DNA from: JAJZJT01 sp049964655
GTDB lineage: Bacteria > Actinomycetota > Acidimicrobiia > Acidimicrobiales > RAAP-2
Assembly (NCBI GenBank): GCA_049964655.1
Contig: JBMFXC010000023.1
Span: 1 to 31,332, forward strand
Reading direction: 5' to 3'
Length of the DNA stretch: 31,332 nt
Shown here one piece after another: positions 21,896-28,793 of this stretch (position 1 is its first letter; each line of letters opens with the position of its first letter). Below the pieces are notes generated by a model. That model did not search any database, was not told where the DNA came from, and worked only from the letters and a program-made list of their open reading frames with translations. A program made the position numbers and the translations under genes.

Positions 21896-22966
21896 TTACT
21901 CGAGCGCGAGGGCCGCGGCTCGTACCGCGGTGTGGTCGAGGTTTCCCTCGCGGGGAACGTCGTCTGCTCCCACCGGGTCCACCCACAACGGACGCGTGCA
22001 CCGGGCGATCAGTCCCCGCTCCCACGGAGCAGGCGTCGGGCTGGTCGAGGACGCCACGACGAGCAGGCGCTCGAGGGCCGCCGCCAGGCCGGGGGGATAG
22101 CGGACGACGGCAGCCGCCCGCTGGTCGGCGCGGAACGCCCGCGACGGGCCAAGCAGGGTCCGGACCCGTTCGGCGCCTCGACCACCCACGGCGGCCAGCG
22201 GAGCTGTCACGGCGAGCGCGGCCGCCGCGAGCTCGGTCTCGTGGAGCTTGACGCGCACCAGCTCGTGGGCCAGGACCCCTTCCAGCTCGACGACGGAGAG
22301 AGACGACTCCAGCCCGGCGGTGACCACGAGCACCGACGGCCTTCGCGGCCGAGCCAGCGCCAGCGCGTTGGCCCCTGGGTGGTCGACCACCATGAGGTCG
22401 GGAGACGCCACGCCCATCGTGGCGCACAGTCCTTCGGTGAGGTTCCGCAGCCTCGGAAGCTCCTCCGGCCCGGCCGGGCGTGCCCCGAGCGACCGGACGA
22501 CGGCGCCGGCGCCGGCCCAGCGCAGCAGCCCGACACCGACGAGGCCAAAGGCAACCACGACCACGAGCCCGGCGGCGACGCCGGCGCCACCGCCGCCCAC
22601 CAACCCGGCGACCGCGCCGGCCACCACACCAGCCACGAGCGCGACCACCGTCACCCGAGAGGCCACCAGCCACAGGGCGCGCCGCTCGTTCGTCGCAATC
22701 GTCTCGGCCTCCTCGGCCGCCTCACTCGACCTTCCGGCGAATACCTCCGGCGGGACGGGCACAGCCGTGCGGTTCGGCACCCCTCTAGCCGCACGGGCAC
22801 GGTGGGTGTCCGGACGTCCTCGGTGCCCAGAGCGCTGGTTGCCACGGTGCGTCGACGCCGACGGTCTCCCGGGGCCCGCCCGCCGGTGCCCGGAACCCGC
22901 AGGTGACGGCCGGCGCGGCGGACCGCCGGAACCAGATCCTCGTGACGAGCCGCGGGATCCGGTCAC
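21896..22966 (-). CDS. M48-like membrane protein with degenerate zinc site, probable pseudoprotease
   Basis: 356 residues from GTG at 22966, with a ribosome site (GGGAGGA) 6 bases upstream. Residues 1-65 are basic, low-complexity and probably disordered. Two membrane segments follow (about 98-122 and 126-148), then an M48-type region with TEGLCATMGVASPDLMVVD (177-195), NALALARPRRPSVLVVTAGL and the metal-motif helix ELEGVLAHELVRVKLHE (227-243). Active M48 enzymes have HExxH there; this protein has HELVR, so the second histidine is Arg238. The downstream Glu ligand (normally in R-E-F/Y-x-A-D) is also missing: the sequence is RAFRAD with Ala277. Two of three zinc ligands are therefore lost, and proteolysis is unlikely. 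It is intact as an open frame, not a decayed gene. It converges with marR (31 bases between stops) and lies upstream of the pimA end by 57 bases. Confidence 0.8.
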   Translation of the reverse strand: MTGSRGSSRGSGSGGPPRRPSPAGSGHRRAGPGRPSASTHRGNQRSGHRGRPDTHRARAARGVPNRTAVPVPPEVFAGRSSEAAEEAETIATNERRALWLVASRVTVVALVAGVVAGAVAGLVGGGGAGVAAGLVVVVAFGLVGVGLLRWAGAGAVVRSLGARPAGPEELPRLRNLTEGLCATMGVASPDLMVVDHPGANALALARPRRPSVLVVTAGLESSLSVVELEGVLAHELVRVKLHETELAAAALAVTAPLAAVGGRGAERVRTLLGPSRAFRADQRAAAVVRYPPGLAAALERLLVVASSTSPTPAPWERGLIARCTRPLWVDPVGADDVPREGNLDHTAVRAAALALE

Positions 22967-23023
22967 GCTCCATCCTCCCCCGTCTGGCCGCTCGAGCAGT
23001 GCATCACCAGAGTGTACGGGTGG

Positions 23024-24127
23024 TCACCGGCGCGCCGCGTCCAGCGTGACGAGATAGGCCTCTTCGTACCGTTCCGCAAGCCGGGCCATCGAACACGCCT
23101 CGGCCCGCTCCCGACCCCGGGCGACGAGTCGTCCTGTCGTCTCGCTCGACGTGCTCCCACAGACCTCGGCCAAGGCCGCGGCAAGCGCCGTGACGTCGCC
23201 CGGCGGGACCAACCGCGCCGCTCCCGAGGCAGCTTGGCGGTAACCGTCGATGTCGCTCGCCACGACCACGGTTCCCTGCGCCATGGCCTCGAGCAGGACG
23301 ATCCCGAACGACTCCCCCCCGAGCGACGGGGCCGCCAACACGTCGGCGCCCGCCAGGCGACGGCGCTTCTCGCTCTCGTCGATCACACCGAGCCAGCATC
23401 GGTCGTTCGTTGCCGGGAAGCGCTGCCGGAGCGAAGCCGTTTCGGGGCCGGTGCCGGCGATCCAGAGCACCGGGCGCGGCGCGGCCAGACGGTCGTGGGC
23501 GGCGAGCAGCACGGCCAGACCCTTGCGCGGTTCGTGCCGACCGAGGAAGAGGACGGTGGGGCCGGTCGTAGGCCACGGCTCGACGCCGTCCACGTCGACG
23601 TCCACGCCGTTGTAGAGCAGCTGCACCGGACCCGGGACCACCGCCGTTGCCGTGACACGCGCCGCCTCGGACACCGCCACCCGCACGCCGTAGCGGGCCG
23701 TCACCCGACCACCCAGGGGACGGAGAAGGCGATAGTCGGCGCTGACCCCACTGCGGTGGAAGGTGGCGACGCCGGGAGGGACCCGCCGACCGACGAGCAA
23801 CGCCCAGGGCAGCCCGGGGGCGAGCGGCTCGTGAACGTGTACCACGTCGAAGCCGTCCGTCCTCACCCTCCTGGCGCTCGCTACCACGCCGGCAAGCGAG
23901 CGGGCGATCGGCGCCCTCGAACCGTTGCCCGGCACTGCGACCGACGGACCGGTCGATGCCAGCGGTACGCCGTCGGGGACGCCGTCGTCAACCGGGGCGA
24001 AGACCACCGGCCGGTGCCCCCGGTGCCCGAGGGCAGCGGCCAGACCCACCACCTGCCCCTGCACGCCACCTGGGATCGACAGGCTGTACGGGCACACCAG
24101 GGCAACCCTGAGCGAGGCATCCACCAC
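23024..24127 (-). CDS. pimA: GT4 glycosyltransferase, PimA-like phosphatidylinositol mannosyltransferase
   Basis: GT-B-fold, GDP-mannose-type transferase of about 367 residues. The N-terminus RVALVCPYSLSIPGGVQ closely resembles mycobacterial PimA, which adds the first mannose to phosphatidylinositol on the cytosolic face of the membrane. Other blocks are VVHVHEPLAPG, VATFHRSG, VLFLGRHEPRKGLAVLL and the nucleotide-sugar site GGESFGIVLLEAMAQG. Position also supports PimA, since it follows pgsA-like and patA-like genes. The start is uncertain: adjacent GTGs at 24127 and 24124, neither with a ribosome site, lie 15-18 bases after the GGDEF-gene stop. The catalytic specificity is inferred from similarity and context; another GT4 acting on inositol lipids is possible. 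Confidence 0.85.
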   Translation of the reverse strand: MVDASLRVALVCPYSLSIPGGVQGQVVGLAAALGHRGHRPVVFAPVDDGVPDGVPLASTGPSVAVPGNGSRAPIARSLAGVVASARRVRTDGFDVVHVHEPLAPGLPWALLVGRRVPPGVATFHRSGVSADYRLLRPLGGRVTARYGVRVAVSEAARVTATAVVPGPVQLLYNGVDVDVDGVEPWPTTGPTVLFLGRHEPRKGLAVLLAAHDRLAAPRPVLWIAGTGPETASLRQRFPATNDRCWLGVIDESEKRRRLAGADVLAAPSLGGESFGIVLLEAMAQGTVVVASDIDGYRQAASGAARLVPPGDVTALAAALAEVCGSTSSETTGRLVARGRERAEACSMARLAERYEEAYLVTLDAARR

Positions 24128-24141
24128 GACCCGGTACCGGG

Positions 24142-26109
24142 CTACCGGTTCGACTGGCGCCGGCTGCGGCGGCTCCACTTCACCGCGTACATGGCGTCGT
24201 CGGCCCGACTGAGCAGCACCGACGGGTCGGCGATCTCCTCGTCGAGCAGCACCCCTCCGACCGATGCCCCCGCGGCGACGCGCTCGCCGCACACCTCGTA
24301 GGGTGCGCTCAACGTCGTCGTGATGCGGTCGCTCATGGCGGCCAGCCCGGCCTTTCCGCCTGCCACTTCGCAGACCACGACGAACTCGTCCCCGCCCAGG
24401 CGAGCCACCGTGTCGTCGGACCGCACGATGCCCGTCAGACGGCGGGCGGCGGCGACCAGTACCTCGTCCCCGACATCGTGGCCCAGGTGGTCGTTGATCT
24501 CCTTGAAGTCGTCCAAGTCGAGCAGGAAGACGGCGACGGTCCCACCGGCAGCCTCGGTGGCGTTCCGGCGGCGCGAGGCTCCCTCGGCGTGCCGGTCGAT
24601 CGCACTCCGGAGACGCTGGGTGAGCAGGGTCCGGTTGGCCAGCCCGGTGAGCGGATCGTGCAGGGCGAGCTCGGCCAAGCGTGCTTCGTTCCGCTTGCGC
24701 TCGGTGACGTCGTGGATGGCCACCACCGCCCCGAGCGTGTTCCCGCGCTCGCCCACCAGGCGCTGCCCGTTCACGCTGACCACCCGGCGCACGCCGGCGC
24801 GGGTCACCATGACCATCTCGGCCTCACGGACCCGTTCGCCGGACAGGGCGCGCACCAACGGGTTCTCGTGCGCCTGCATCGGCTCGCCGTCGACACGCAG
24901 CAGTCCTCGCCCGGAGGGGATCTTGCCAATGGGATCGGACCGGGCATCGAGCCCATGGAGGCGTTTCGCCGCCGGGTTGAACACCGTCATCCGACCCTCG
25001 GTGTCACAGGCCACGATGCCTTCCTCCAGCGTGTCGAGGAGGGCCTCGAGGAACCGCTGTTCGTCGCCGCGCTCGTGGGCGGCACGACGCTGCTCGGTGA
25101 CGTCGCTGAAGGTGGCAACCGCCCCGGCCACCGTGCCGTCGGCGTCGACCATGGCCTGGGCGTTGATCTGGACCCACAGCGTCGGCAGGCCCGTCCGAAG
25201 GACCCCCATGACGACCCCGGCCGACGTGCGGCCCTGCTCGAGGCTTCGCACGACGGGGTTGTCCTCGTCGGGCACGGGCCGACCGTCGGCGTCGACGAGC
25301 TTGGTGCCCGACCGAACGATGTGCGCAAGGACGTCCGGGAGCCGCTTGCCCATCAGCCACGAGGACGGGATCCCCGACAGGCGCTCGAGCGCGTCGTTGA
25401 CCCGGACGATCGTGCCGGCTGCGTCGACCATCATGACGCCGTCGACCAGCGAGTCGACGATGGCAGCATGGCGACGGTCGACGTCGTCGGCGCGCGCTTC
25501 CCGCCGACGGTGCTCGGTGACGTCTCGGAGGCTGAGCACGATCCCGTGGATCGGGTCCTCCAGGTGGTTCGCCGCCACCACCTCGACGACGACCAGCCGG
25601 CCGTCGCTCCGCTGCGCCTGCAGTTCGAGCGACGCGGTCAAGCGACGGCGAGCCACCAGGTCGTCGAACACCGCCCGGAAGGCAGGCATCGTCGCCACGT
25701 CGAGGCAGTCGAACACCGACTTCCCGACGGCTTCGTCCGGCTCGATGCCGAGGACCCGACGAGCCGACGCGCTGACGAAGGCGACACAACCCGAAGCATC
25801 CGTCACCACCACGACGTCGAACTCGTGCCCGATGAGCGCCCGGAGACGCAACCTCCCCGCTCCTTCAGTCCCGTTCTGCGTGGCGACACCGGGCTGAGCC
25901 TGTCCTGCCTCGCCCAGAGATACGCCGTCGGTGGTGGCCGAAGTGGCGGTACCACTGGCGCCGCTGGTGCCACCGGTGGTGGTGCCCGTCGCGACTGCTT
26001 CCCTACTGTCTGCACCCGGTCGCTCCGGACCCGACGAAGGAGCCAGGGAGCCGACGGCGGGCACGCCGAGCGTCGCCTCGGTGGCGTCGAGACGGAGGTC
26101 GCCGGTCAC
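24142..26109 (-). CDS. PAS-PAS-PAS-GGDEF diguanylate cyclase
   Basis: 655 residues from GTG at 26109, which overlaps the acyltransferase stop as GTGA. The start is a low-complexity Gly/Thr/Ser-rich segment (1-85). Three PAS domains follow (about 92-205, 213-345 and 348-472), each ending in a D-V-T-E linker typical of PAS/PAC modules (RDVTEHR, SDVTEQR, HDVTERK). The GGDEF domain (about 477-650) has HDPLTGLANRT, LLDLDDFKEINDHLGH, and an intact active motif RLGGDEF (GGDEF at 572-576). RSDD stands five residues before it, as in the product-inhibition I-site (RxxD). No EAL domain and no membrane segment is seen, so it should be a soluble c-di-GMP synthase responding to a cytosolic signal. The bound cofactor of the PAS domains cannot be read from the sequence. 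Confidence 0.92.
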   Translation of the reverse strand: MTGDLRLDATEATLGVPAVGSLAPSSGPERPGADSREAVATGTTTGGTSGASGTATSATTDGVSLGEAGQAQPGVATQNGTEGAGRLRLRALIGHEFDVVVVTDASGCVAFVSASARRVLGIEPDEAVGKSVFDCLDVATMPAFRAVFDDLVARRRLTASLELQAQRSDGRLVVVEVVAANHLEDPIHGIVLSLRDVTEHRRREARADDVDRRHAAIVDSLVDGVMMVDAAGTIVRVNDALERLSGIPSSWLMGKRLPDVLAHIVRSGTKLVDADGRPVPDEDNPVVRSLEQGRTSAGVVMGVLRTGLPTLWVQINAQAMVDADGTVAGAVATFSDVTEQRRAAHERGDEQRFLEALLDTLEEGIVACDTEGRMTVFNPAAKRLHGLDARSDPIGKIPSGRGLLRVDGEPMQAHENPLVRALSGERVREAEMVMVTRAGVRRVVSVNGQRLVGERGNTLGAVVAIHDVTERKRNEARLAELALHDPLTGLANRTLLTQRLRSAIDRHAEGASRRRNATEAAGGTVAVFLLDLDDFKEINDHLGHDVGDEVLVAAARRLTGIVRSDDTVARLGGDEFVVVCEVAGGKAGLAAMSDRITTTLSAPYEVCGERVAAGASVGGVLLDEEIADPSVLLSRADDAMYAVKWSRRSRRQSNR

Positions 26110-27038
26110 GAGGCCACCGTTGTGGCCAGCCCGCCGCGCCGCCCCTCTGAACGGTCCGACGACCACACCGGCTGGAAGGCGTGCCACTGCTCGGGGGCTC
26201 GACCGATGAGCCCTTCCAGCCGGGTAGCGATGGCCTGCGTCAGCCGTTGGACGTCGGTCCGCAACGCTCCCGTCCGCGTCAGGTCGAGCGGCTCCTCGAC
26301 GACAGCGTGGTGGTCACGACCAGGCCCGCTGTAGACCGCAGCCGTGAGCAGCGTCGCCCCCGTTCGCAGCGCCAGGGTGGCCGGTCCCGCCGGCATCGTC
26401 GTGCGCTCGCCGAAGAACTCGACCTCGACCCCGGTACCGGTCAGGTCGCGCTCGCAGAGGAGGCCGACCAGACCGCCTGCCTTCAGGGTGCGGAGCAGCA
26501 CGCTCCCCGCGCGGTCGTCGAGGGGGACGATGGTCAGCCCCATCGAGGCACGCTCAGCCACGAAGTAGTCGAAGAGCGCTTCGGGCTCGAGGCGCTCGGC
26601 GACGGCGGTCATGGGGTACCCGGATGCGGCGAGGAACGCTCCGCCGAACTCCCAGCTCCCCACGTGCGGGAGGGCCATCACGACGCCTCTGCCCGACGCC
26701 ATGCCGGCGACGACGTGGCGCCACCCATCCTCGACCACCACGAAGCGCTGCTCGACCTCGCTCCGGGCCGTCGAGGAGAGCCGTGCTCCCTCGACCCAGT
26801 AGCGGGCATACGCGTCGAAGGCCCGGCGCACCCAGCGGTCGAGCTCGCTCTCCTCGAGGTCGGGCCCGAGCACGCGTCGCAGGTTCCGGGCCACCACCGC
26901 CCGTTGGTCGTGCTGCAGTCGAGCCAACACGCCGCCAACCACCCGACCGGCCCCGAGCGCCACCGGCTCCGGCAGGACGGCGAGCGCGCCGCCCAGGGTC
27001 CGGTAGGTGTGGAATGCCAGCCGTCCTCCTCGTGCCAC
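26106..27038 (-). CDS. patA: PatA-like lysophospholipid acyltransferase (LpxL/HtrB-type fold)
   Basis: 310 residues from GTG at 27038, preceded by GGAGG with 4-5 bases spacing. The LpxL/HtrB-type acyltransferase motif HVGSWE is at 125-130 (His125, Glu130). Other family features are LQHDQRAVVARNLRRVLG near 41-58, GLVGLLCERDLTGTGVEVEFFGE (about 189-211), and PEQWHAFQPVW near the C-terminus. In mycobacteria the gene at this place, PatA, puts an acyl chain on the mannose of PIM1. No lipid A genes are seen, and the pgsA-like and pimA-like neighbours favour the PIM role. It overlaps the next gene (GGDEF protein) by four bases. Confidence 0.87.
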   Translation of the reverse strand: MARGGRLAFHTYRTLGGALAVLPEPVALGAGRVVGGVLARLQHDQRAVVARNLRRVLGPDLEESELDRWVRRAFDAYARYWVEGARLSSTARSEVEQRFVVVEDGWRHVVAGMASGRGVVMALPHVGSWEFGGAFLAASGYPMTAVAERLEPEALFDYFVAERASMGLTIVPLDDRAGSVLLRTLKAGGLVGLLCERDLTGTGVEVEFFGERTTMPAGPATLALRTGATLLTAAVYSGPGRDHHAVVEEPLDLTRTGALRTDVQRLTQAIATRLEGLIGRAPEQWHAFQPVWSSDRSEGRRGGLATTVAS

Positions 27039-27086
27039 TGCCCCTCCGCTCTTGTCCGTCCGCCTCGGTCGTCCACCCGAGTTATC

Positions 27087-27189
27087 GGCGCGCCCAGGGA
27101 CGATCCTGAGCCCGCAACCCCTCTCACGGCGCGTTCAGTGACGATCCTGCGCCTCTGGCGCAGTGTCAGTGCGTCTGGTGACGATCCTG
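27087..27189. repeat. Three regularly spaced 22-bp motifs (core GACGATCCTG)
   Basis: Cores at 27099-27108, 27140-27149 and 27180-27189. Copies 1 and 2 share GGCGCG-NN-CAG-N-GACGATCCTG; copy 3 is more diverged at its left end. The 40-41 base period is about four helical turns. Confidence 0.75.
27147..27163. other. Hairpin CTGCGCC-TCT-GGCGCAG
   Basis: Perfect 7-bp inverted repeat with a 3-base loop, between the second and third spaced motifs. No T-run follows on either strand, so it is not a standard intrinsic terminator. Confidence 0.5.
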
Positions 27190-27247
27190 GGCCCTCCACC
27201 CAAACCCGGCGCGACGACGCTGCTTCGAGCGACGCCGCGATGCCAAC

Positions 27248-28033
27248 CTATCCGCTCCGACGGGCCACTGCCCGGGACCGCAAGCTTGATCGCGTCGATC
27301 CGGACCGCCAGGCGCGTGCCGGTCGGACGGACGAACCGCTATGACGCCGCAGCCGCCACCGAGAGGACGCCCGACCCGATGCCTGCCGCCGCCGCCGCCG
27401 GACCGTGGCGCGCGTGCGCGCCACGTGAGCGCGAGCCCGTCGGGTCTGCACCGGCGCCTCGGCCGCACGCCACACCTTGGCGAACCGTCCCGCTGCCGTT
27501 GCTGCCGTCAGGGCGAGCATGGTCCACAGGACCGGGACCAGCAAGATCGACGACAACAACCCGATGCCGAGCAGGATCATCCGCTCGGCTCGCTCCATCA
27601 ACCCGCCCTTGGCGGACAAGCCCAGCGACTCGGCCTTTGCCCGCACATAGGAGACGAGCGTCGCGGCCGCCAGGACGGCGAAGGGGAGGAGCACGAGGTG
27701 CCCAGGGTCGTGCCCCTCGAGGTACCAGGCAACCCCGCCCAACAACAACGCGTCGGCGACGCGATCGGTCACCGAGTCGAAGAACGCTCCCCGTACCGAG
27801 GCCGTGCCCGAGGCCTTGGCCACCGGGCCGTCGAGGAGGTCGTGCAGGCCCGTGACGACGAGGAGGACGATGGCGATGGCGAAGTGGCCCGTCCCGATGG
27901 CGACAGCCGTAGCCGTGGCCGAGATGAGCCCGGTAGCGGTCAGGACGTCAGCGGAGACCCCCCACTGCTGCAGCCGTCGACCGGCCGGCCGCGTCGCCCG
28001 GTCGACCGTGGTGCGCCAACGCCCGTCGAACAT
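27248..28033 (-). CDS. pgsA: CDP-alcohol phosphatidyltransferase, probable phosphatidylinositol-phosphate synthase
   Basis: Membrane enzyme of 261 residues that condenses CDP-diacylglycerol with an alcohol phosphate, here probably inositol phosphate. The signature D-x2-D-G-x2-A-x9-G-x3-D-x3-D is present as D65, D68, G69, A72, G82, D86 and D90; the usual AR is AK (Lys73). Membrane segments are at about 28-46, 50-66, 93-105, 112-130, 152-170 and 168-182. SYVRAKAESLGLSAKGG (128-144) and ERAER fit the actinobacterial PIP-synthase type. The last 65 residues are a strongly Arg-rich, low-complexity tail with no membrane segment. The ATG at 28033 has GGGAGGAG 5 bases upstream. The order HIT-pgsA-patA-pimA matches the mycobacterial PIM locus. 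Confidence 0.88.
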   Translation of the reverse strand: MFDGRWRTTVDRATRPAGRRLQQWGVSADVLTATGLISATATAVAIGTGHFAIAIVLLVVTGLHDLLDGPVAKASGTASVRGAFFDSVTDRVADALLLGGVAWYLEGHDPGHLVLLPFAVLAAATLVSYVRAKAESLGLSAKGGLMERAERMILLGIGLLSSILLVPVLWTMLALTAATAAGRFAKVWRAAEAPVQTRRARAHVARTRATVRRRRRQASGRASSRWRLRRHSGSSVRPARAWRSGSTRSSLRSRAVARRSG

Positions 28034-28099
28034 GCAAGCTCCTCCCTGCTGCGATCAGGCTACCACCGCATCCCCGACGATCCGGCCTGGGAACAGGCC

Positions 28100-28125
28100 G
28101 CCCGCCGACCGAGCCCGCCGACCGA
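28100..28125. repeat. 13-bp tandem repeat, left flank of second gap
   Basis: Two units of GCCCGCCGACCGA directly against the Ns, identical to 28226-28251 on the other side. Confidence 0.88.
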
Positions 28126-28225
28126 NNNNNNNNNNNNNNNNNNNNNNNNNNNNNNNNNNNNNNNNNNNNNNNNNNNNNNNNNNNNNNNNNNNNNNNNNNN
28201 NNNNNNNNNNNNNNNNNNNNNNNNN
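28126..28225. other. Assembly gap (100 N) between HIT and pgsA genes
   Basis: Exactly 100 Ns flanked on both sides by the same two 13-bp units, so the gap probably hides a tandem repeat array or is an unmerged contig overlap. Confidence 0.99.
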
Positions 28226-28251
28226 GCCCGCCGACCGAGCCCGCCGACCGA
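28226..28251. repeat. 13-bp tandem repeat, right flank of second gap
   Basis: Two units of GCCCGCCGACCGA, five bases from the HIT-gene stop codon. Confidence 0.88.
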
Positions 28252-28256
28252 TGCCG

Positions 28257-28793
28257 TCAGGCCGGCCAGGAGCGACGGAGCTTCGCCCACGTATCGGGGA
28301 GCGACTCGGGGAGCACGCGGACCCCGGCGACGGTCGTCATGAAGTTGGTGTCCCCGGCCCACCGGGGCACGGCGTGGACGTGCAGGTGACGGGGGATCCC
28401 CGCCCCGGCTGCCGTGCCCAGGTTCGCCCCCATGTTCATGCCCTCGGGTGTGTAGGCGGCCTCGATGGCCGACAGGGCATCTTCGACCATCGCCCACAAC
28501 TCGCTCCGTTCGTCGGGATCGAGCTCGGCCAGCCCGGCGACGTGGCGACGCGGCATGACGAGCAGGTGACCGGGTGCATAGGGGTAGGCGTTGAGCACCG
28601 TCACGCACCGCTCCCCCCGGGCAACCACGCCGTTGTCGGGAGACGGGTCACCACTGGCGACGATCCGGCAGAAGACGCACCCCTCGTCGCCGTCCGGCTC
28701 CACCACCCCTCGTCCCCCGAGGTCGGGGGCTCGGGTGGTGAGGCTTGTCACGTAGGCGTTCCTCCACCCGGCCCACAGGTGGTCGAGCGTCAT
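28257..28793 (-). CDS. HIT-family nucleotide hydrolase/phosphorylase (AP4A phosphorylase-like)
   Basis: 178 residues from ATG at 28793, overlapping the thrS stop as ATGA. The histidine triad HLHVHAVPRW is at 136-145 (His136, 138 and 140). A CVFC pair (39-42) suggests a zinc site, as in several HIT proteins. LNAYPYAPGHLLVMPRRHV (67-85) is the typical core. In Mycobacterium tuberculosis the gene at the same place (Rv2613c) is a diadenosine tetraphosphate phosphorylase; that activity is a reasonable guess here, linked to the AP4A made as a side product by aminoacyl-tRNA synthetases such as the preceding ThrRS. The frame is open far upstream inside thrS, but the family similarity begins at this ATG. 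Confidence 0.93.
   Translation of the reverse strand: MTLDHLWAGWRNAYVTSLTTRAPDLGGRGVVEPDGDEGCVFCRIVASGDPSPDNGVVARGERCVTVLNAYPYAPGHLLVMPRRHVAGLAELDPDERSELWAMVEDALSAIEAAYTPEGMNMGANLGTAAGAGIPRHLHVHAVPRWAGDTNFMTTVAGVRVLPESLPDTWAKLRRSWPA

Larger units (their letters stand above)
27039..27247. other. Spacer between pgsA-like and patA-like genes with three spaced repeats
   Basis: 209 bases. It holds three copies of a roughly 22-base motif with core GACGATCCTG, 40-41 bases apart, and a 7-bp hairpin at 27147-27163. A GATAAC on the minus strand near 27085 could be a -10 for patA. No small gene was recognised. Confidence 0.5.
28034..28256. other. HIT-pgsA spacer holding an assembly gap and 13-bp repeats
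   Basis: 223 bases as written, of which 100 are Ns. The visible parts are the pgsA ribosome site and two copies of a 13-bp unit on each side of the gap. No gene is recognised, and the true length is unknown. Confidence 0.6.

Noticed and set aside
27147..27163. Intrinsic terminator
   Set aside because: The hairpin is good but no T-run follows on either strand, and patA seems to need its own ribosome site only.
27087..27189. CRISPR-like spaced repeats
   Set aside because: Only three short, partly diverged copies with about 18-base intervals; too few and too short for a CRISPR array, and no cas genes nearby.
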